A stretch of DNA of 10,170 nucleotides. Origin: Treponema sp. (lineage in GTDB: Bacteria; Spirochaetota; Spirochaetia; Treponematales; Breznakiellaceae). Position numbers and translations under genes: made by a program. Location: NCBI GenBank assembly GCA_031254795.1, contig JAIRTS010000078.1, positions 1 through 10,170 on the forward strand, in the 5' to 3' direction. A model generated the notes under the pieces. The model saw nothing but the letters and a program-made list of their open reading frames with translations. It was not told the DNA's origin and ran no database searches. This document shows, piece after piece, positions 6,488-10,170 of this stretch. Within the stretch, counting starts at the first letter, position 1. Each line of letters starts with the position of its first letter.

Positions 6488-7080
6488 AAACCATCCTGCG
6501 GCGGAGGACTAAACCCCACTGCGAATAAAATAACAATCACAAAGCAGGTGGATGCATACATTTTAAAAAAGAGTGGAAGGGAAAGTCAAACAAGTTGTTT
6601 TATGCGAATCCGTCTGTTTTTATGGTTATATTTCTGATTAGGGCGGTTGGGATTGGCGACGCCAACAAAACATAGTGGCAAGCTGGTCTGCTCGCACATT
6701 TTATATTTCGAATTTTATGGGCAGGAAAAATGCCGCTACCTGAGAAAAAGAGGTCGCTTTTGCTGAAAAAGCGCAGTGGAACCGCAGACACGCCGCATCC
6801 TTCGTCGCAGGCAACAGGACGCGCTCGCGGTACACCGGATTAGCCGCGTCCCGGGATCCCATTCTTTACCGCAACTCTTCATATCCAGACACAATCAAAA
6901 CGCCTCGCCGCTGGGACGCGACGCATCCTCACGCGCTTTAGCGCATCCAGTGAAACATCCGCCTGAGCGTTCCTGTACAGACAAAAGGCGTATTTTGGAA
7001 AAAGCCGCTGGCAGAGCAACCGGACTCCTCCCCACACATTAAAAAGAATGAGTCAGGCGCGATTAACTTCAGCCCAGGCT

Positions 7081-7117
7081 AAAGGCGGCATGTTCGCCGT
7101 GTTTCAGCGTCGCCTTT
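7081..7117 (-). terminator. Candidate terminator of the YdbC-family gene
   Basis: AAAGGCG (7081-7087) and CGCCTTT (7111-7117) are exact reverse complements. They enclose CGGC/GCCG (7086-7089 with 7096-7099), which overlaps the outer arm, so the two stems compete partly. The structure begins 9 bases after the stop codon in the minus direction and ends in a short TTT. Weak U-tract, so uncertain. Confidence 0.35.
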
Positions 7118-7126
7118 CAACGATTT

Positions 7127-7354
7127 TTAGCAGTTGTCTATCGCCGCGCCAAGGAACTCAAGGAGTTTCGCCGCCTCTTCTTTGGTGAGCGTTATGCCTT
7201 TTCCCATTTTTTCATGTCCGGGCGACCAGTCCCGAATATCAATTTTGGGATTTCTGTTGTTCCATGAAACCAGATTGACTTCTTTTTTCCAACCGCTCTT
7301 TTCTTCGGAAAGAACGCCGAACGTTTTTTCAATATTATAACTAATGTCAGCCAT
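7127..7354 (-). CDS. YdbC-family small protein with PC4-like nucleic-acid-binding fold
   Basis: 75 aa, the usual length for this family. The sequence GWKKEVNLVSWN followed by PKIDIRDWSP and HEKMGKGITLTKEE is the hallmark of the YdbC group (Transcriptional coactivator p15/PC4 C-terminal fold), known from structural work on the Lactococcus lactis member as single-stranded nucleic-acid binders that form dimers. The beta-strand part fills residues about 5-50; the tail (about 56-75) is the closing helix. The start is fixed by AGAAGGAG about 7 bases upstream of the ATG. It is a single-gene unit transcribed away from ppdK. The precise cellular role (transcription, repair or RNA binding) is not established for the family, and there is nothing in the neighbourhood to refine it. 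Confidence 0.87.
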   Translation of the reverse strand: MADISYNIEKTFGVLSEEKSGWKKEVNLVSWNNRNPKIDIRDWSPGHEKMGKGITLTKEEAAKLLEFLGAAIDNC

Positions 7355-7374
7355 ATATTTCTCCTTCTGCGAGA

Positions 7375-7403
7375 AGCATAGCTCATTGTTGAAAAAAAAG
7401 CAA
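7375..7403 (-). promoter_or_regulatory. Candidate promoter of the YdbC-family gene
   Basis: On the minus strand TTGCTT (complement of 7398-7403) and TATGCT (complement of 7375-7380) are separated by 17 bases that include a T-run. The start point would be near 7368, leaving a leader of about 14 bases that just contains the Shine-Dalgarno sequence. Confidence 0.4.
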
Positions 7404-7440
7404 GTGTTTCAAATTCTTCATGTTTTTTTGCAAAAACTAC

Positions 7441-7469
7441 TTGCAAATATTTTTCACAATATATATAAT
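7441..7469 (+). promoter_or_regulatory. Sigma-70-type promoter of ppdK
   Basis: TTGCAA at 7441-7446 and a perfect TATAAT at 7464-7469 with the ideal 17-base spacer. Start of transcription would be near 7476, giving a leader of about 53 bases before the ATG. Confidence 0.7.
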
Positions 7470-7481
7470 TACTCGTATACA

Positions 7482-7509
7482 AGCCATTTTCAGAAAATTA
7501 AAAATGGCT
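7482..7509 (+). promoter_or_regulatory. Leader hairpin just upstream of the ppdK ribosome site
   Basis: AGCCATTTT (7482-7490) and AAAATGGCT (7501-7509) are perfect 9-bp arms around a 10-nt loop. A competing smaller stem ATTTT/AAAAT occupies 7486-7498. The right arm ends 9 bases before AGGAGG (7519-7524). The element sits entirely in the predicted leader, so it could affect mRNA stability or ribosome access. As DNA it could also be an operator just downstream of the start point. Confidence 0.5.
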
Positions 7510-7528
7510 CATTCTATTAGGAGGCTTT

Positions 7529-10170
7529 ATGGCAAAGCATAAACTGAAAAACGTCTATTTCTTCGGGGAGAAAGACGCCGAAGGAAACGCCGAAATGAAA
7601 GATATACTCGGTGGCAAGGGCGCTAATTTAGCGGAAATGAGCAGACTCGGAATACCGGTCCCGCCCGGATTCACTATTTCAACCGAAGTGTGCGCCGCAT
7701 ATTATGAAAACAAAAAGAAATATCCTGAAGGTCTTGAGAGAGATGTCTCGGCAAACCTAAAGAAGCTTGAAAAATTGATGGGGAAGAAATTGGGCGATCC
7801 AAAAGATCCACTTTTGGTTTCCGTGCGTTCTGGCGCTCCGGTTTCCATGCCCGGCATGATGGACACCATTCTTAATCTGGGTGTCAATGACCGCGCGGTG
7901 GAAGGCCTCGCAAGAAAAACAGAGAACCCCCGTTTCGCCTGGGACGCATATCGCAGGTTTATTCAAATGTACGGCGACGTGGTGATGGAAGTTCCGCACG
8001 ACAGTTTTGAAGACGTGCTAAAACGAATAAAAGAAGAAAAAGACGTGCGGCTTGACACCGATTTAGACGCGGACGATTTGCAGCGACTCGTTGAAGAGTA
8101 TAAAGAAATTATACGGGAAGAAACGGGAAAAGATTTTCCGCAGGATCCGCACGATCAATTATGGGGCGCGATAGGCGCGGTTTTCAATTCATGGAATAAC
8201 GAACGCGCCATAAAATACCGCCAAATCAATGAAATTAAAAATATAAAAGGCACCGCTGTGAATGTGCAGTCAATGGTTTTTGGAAATACGGGTGAAAATT
8301 CCGGCACCGGAGTCTGTTTCAGCCGCGATCCTTCAACTGGCGAGAATATTTTCTACGGCGAATACCTTATGAACGCCCAGGGAGAAGATGTGGTCGCCGG
8401 CATCAGAACGCCGGAAAAAATAGTCACTCTGGAACAGAGAAATAAAAAAATTTACGATCAACTTATAAAAATCAAAAACAAATTGGAAAAGCATTTTCAT
8501 GATATGCAGGATATGGAATTCACGGTGCAAGACGGAAAATTGTTCCTTTTGCAAACCAGAAGCGGAAAACGCGCCGGCGCCGCGGCTGTAAAAATCGCGG
8601 TGGATATGGTGAATGAGAAACTCATCACCAAAAAAACGGCGATTATGCGCATTACTCCCGCATTGCTGGATCAGGTGCTTCATCCTATGATTGAAGCCAA
8701 CGCCTTGAAGAAAGCTCAATCACTGACCAAGGGCATCGACGCTTCTCCGGGCGCCGGGTGCGGACGGATTGTGTTTTCCGCGCAGGAAGCCGAAGCATGG
8801 CATGAGCGCGGGGAAAAAGTGTTGCTTATACGGCAGAACACCAGCCCTGAAGATATAGGCGGCATGGTGGTTTCTCAGGGCATTCTCACCTCGACAGGCG
8901 GCACGACAAGCCACGCCGCCGTTGTCGCGCGCGGTCTCGGCGCTCCTTGTATTGTAGGCGCGAAAGGCGTTGTCATTCAGGGCGATCAGGTTGTCATTGG
9001 GGAAAAAACCTTGAAAGAAGGGGACTGGATCACCATCGACGGGTCGACTGGCGATGTGTATGAAGGGCAGCTTCCGCTGGTGAAGCCTGAAATTTCAGGC
9101 GAAATGCAAACGTTCTTGCTCTGGTGCGACAGTGTTCGCGCAGGGGCTACGCGCGGCGACATTAAAGGGTTTGAAGTGCGCACCAACGCGGATCAGCCGG
9201 AAGACGCGCGACGCGCGTTTGATTTTGGCGCTCAGGGCGTGGGCTTGTGCCGTACCGAACACATGTTCTTTGACAAGGAAAAACTTGTCCATTTCCGCGC
9301 CATGATTGTGGCGGATTCGCCAGAGGAACGCAAGAAAGCGCTGGAAAAGATACTTCCGCTTCAACAGAAGGATTTTTACGGCATATTCAAAGCTATGGCA
9401 GGGCGTCCGGTCACCATTCGGCTTCTGGATCCGCCGCTCCATGAATTCGTCCCCCATACGCTGGAAGAGACGCAGGAATTGGCGGATTACCTCGGCGTGT
9501 CCGTAGAAACCTTCCAGCCCAAGCTCGAAAAGCTCAAGGAACAGAACCCCATGCTTGGACATCGTGGTTGCCGTCTTGCGGTTACCTATCCTGAAATCTA
9601 CGATATGCAGGTTGAAGCCATCGCGCGCGCGGCCATTCAATGTCTGAAAGAAACTATTCCGGTCCAGCCGGAAATCATGATCCCGATTGTAGTGACGGCG
9701 CGGGAACTCAAATTGCTCCGTCCCTGCGCGGAGGCGACTCTGAAACGGGTGTTTGATGAAGAAGGAGTGCAGGTGTCTATAAAAATCGGCACCATGATCG
9801 AAGTGCCGCGAGCCGCCATCCGTTCAGCGCACATCGCAAGGTACGCAGACTTCTTCAGCTTCGGAACCAATGATCTTACCCAGATGACCTTCGCCTTTAG
9901 CCGCGATGATGTGGCGGCCTTCCTGCCCGAATACCTTGAGAAAAACGTCCTTGACGTTGACCCGTTCAAAGCCATGGACGAAGAGGGCGTTGGCTTCCTT
10001 ATTCGCTATGCAACGGAACAGGGACGCGGAGTAAAACCCACTCTCAAGGTTGGCATCTGCGGTGAGCATGGTGGGGACCCCAAAACCATTGACTTCTGCT
10101 ACCGCGCCGGTCTCAGTTACGTATCTTGCTCTCCGTTCCGCGTACCGGTCGCTCGCCTTGCCGCTGCCCA
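7529..10170 (+). CDS. ppdK: Pyruvate, phosphate dikinase (C-terminal end outside window)
   Basis: 880 complete codons, open to the right edge; probably only the last few to about twenty residues are missing. The enzyme interconverts ATP + pyruvate + phosphate and AMP + PEP + diphosphate in the cytoplasm. N-terminal ATP-grasp region: GGKGANLAEM at 28-37 and SVRSGAPVSMPGMMDT at 98-113. Phosphohistidine domain: TSTGGTTSHAAVVARG with the swivelling His at 462 (455 in the clostridial enzyme, by recall). C-terminal PEP/pyruvate barrel: GLCRTEHMFF (572-581), RLLDPPLHEF, LGHRGCRL, GTMIEVPRAA, FGTNDLTQMTF, VGICGEHGGDP (841-851) and the acid/base Cys in YVSCSPFR (C867). All key residues are present. 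The start has AGGAGG at 7519-7524, four bases upstream. The Cys sits about 29 residues further from the His than in the clostridial protein, consistent with a longer, treponemal-type enzyme. In anaerobes it often runs in glycolysis together with pyrophosphate metabolism. Confidence 0.97.
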   Translation, partial: MAKHKLKNVYFFGEKDAEGNAEMKDILGGKGANLAEMSRLGIPVPPGFTISTEVCAAYYENKKKYPEGLERDVSANLKKLEKLMGKKLGDPKDPLLVSVRSGAPVSMPGMMDTILNLGVNDRAVEGLARKTENPRFAWDAYRRFIQMYGDVVMEVPHDSFEDVLKRIKEEKDVRLDTDLDADDLQRLVEEYKEIIREETGKDFPQDPHDQLWGAIGAVFNSWNNERAIKYRQINEIKNIKGTAVNVQSMVFGNTGENSGTGVCFSRDPSTGENIFYGEYLMNAQGEDVVAGIRTPEKIVTLEQRNKKIYDQLIKIKNKLEKHFHDMQDMEFTVQDGKLFLLQTRSGKRAGAAAVKIAVDMVNEKLITKKTAIMRITPALLDQVLHPMIEANALKKAQSLTKGIDASPGAGCGRIVFSAQEAEAWHERGEKVLLIRQNTSPEDIGGMVVSQGILTSTGGTTSHAAVVARGLGAPCIVGAKGVVIQGDQVVIGEKTLKEGDWITIDGSTGDVYEGQLPLVKPEISGEMQTFLLWCDSVRAGATRGDIKGFEVRTNADQPEDARRAFDFGAQGVGLCRTEHMFFDKEKLVHFRAMIVADSPEERKKALEKILPLQQKDFYGIFKAMAGRPVTIRLLDPPLHEFVPHTLEETQELADYLGVSVETFQPKLEKLKEQNPMLGHRGCRLAVTYPEIYDMQVEAIARAAIQCLKETIPVQPEIMIPIVVTARELKLLRPCAEATLKRVFDEEGVQVSIKIGTMIEVPRAAIRSAHIARYADFFSFGTNDLTQMTFAFSRDDVAAFLPEYLEKNVLDVDPFKAMDEEGVGFLIRYATEQGRGVKPTLKVGICGEHGGDPKTIDFCYRAGLSYVSCSPFRVPVARLAAA

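Larger units (their letters stand above)
6331..7126. other. Gene-free interval between operon and YdbC-family gene
   Basis: No convincing gene on either strand over nearly 800 bases. Open frames at plus 6776-7042 and minus 6600-6791 have no plausible ribosome site and Arg/Pro/His-rich or otherwise unnatural translations. What is visible is the operon terminator candidate, a bipartite hairpin at 6449-6487, and nested stems at 7081-7117. The sequence may be a decayed gene or may hold a small RNA; nothing decides between these. Confidence 0.55.

Noticed and set aside
6776..7042. 88-aa plus-strand open frame starting with GTG
   Set aside because: Arg/Pro/His-rich, no ribosome site, no family match; probably chance in a gene-free interval.
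9095..9640. 181-aa minus-strand open frame inside ppdK
   Set aside because: Complement of highly conserved PPDK codons; no independent support.
1..10170. CRISPR array, tRNA or rRNA genes, insertion sequence with transposase
   Set aside because: No regular spaced repeats, no cloverleaf or rRNA-like stretch, and no transposase or integrase motif seen on either strand.

Overview
The window looks like the chromosome of a spirochaete, most likely Treponema-like. This is inferred from three things: paralogous HAMP/cyclase-fold receptors in an operon with a membrane-anchored FecR-domain protein, a pyruvate phosphate dikinase that seems longer than the clostridial enzyme, and a mixed-composition sequence with long decayed intergenic stretches. 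No ribosomal RNA or other phylogenetic marker is present, so the assignment is tentative.

Layout. Bases 1-518 hold a decayed gene for a beta-CASP metallo-beta-lactamase-fold ribonuclease, split over at least two frames and cut off at the left edge. Bases 519-1086 have no convincing gene but hold several inverted repeats and, at the right end, a promoter-like sequence whose predicted start falls on the ATG of the next gene. Bases 1087-6330 are one tight plus-strand operon of three genes: two full-length paralogous membrane receptors with HAMP and class III nucleotide-cyclase-like domains (668 and 775 aa, overlapping by 7 bases), then a membrane-anchored FecR-domain protein (318 aa, overlapping by 41 bases). 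Bases 6331-7126 are again gene-free and hold several hairpins. A small minus-strand gene (7127-7354) encodes a PC4/YdbC-family nucleic-acid-binding protein. It is divergent from ppdK, which starts at 7529, has a clear promoter and Shine-Dalgarno sequence, and runs off the right edge near its C-terminus.

Main observation. Both cyclase-like domains keep the fold signature but have lost most or all catalytic positions. The first metal Asp is Lys in one and Ser in the other. The second is displaced or replaced by His in one and is Ala in the other. The transition-state Asn is Ser or Thr, and the Arg is Cys in the first protein. Neither homodimers nor a heterodimer can rebuild a canonical two-metal site. 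The operon therefore looks like a sensory module made of two pseudocyclase receptors and a periplasmic FecR/Ig-like partner, rather than a cAMP-producing pair. The second receptor also carries a long cytoplasmic N-terminal tail with three spaced YG-acidic/basic-F motifs, related to a single YGRF motif just before the first membrane helix of the first receptor.

ppdK supplies central carbon metabolism (interconversion of PEP and pyruvate) and is unrelated in function to the sensory operon.
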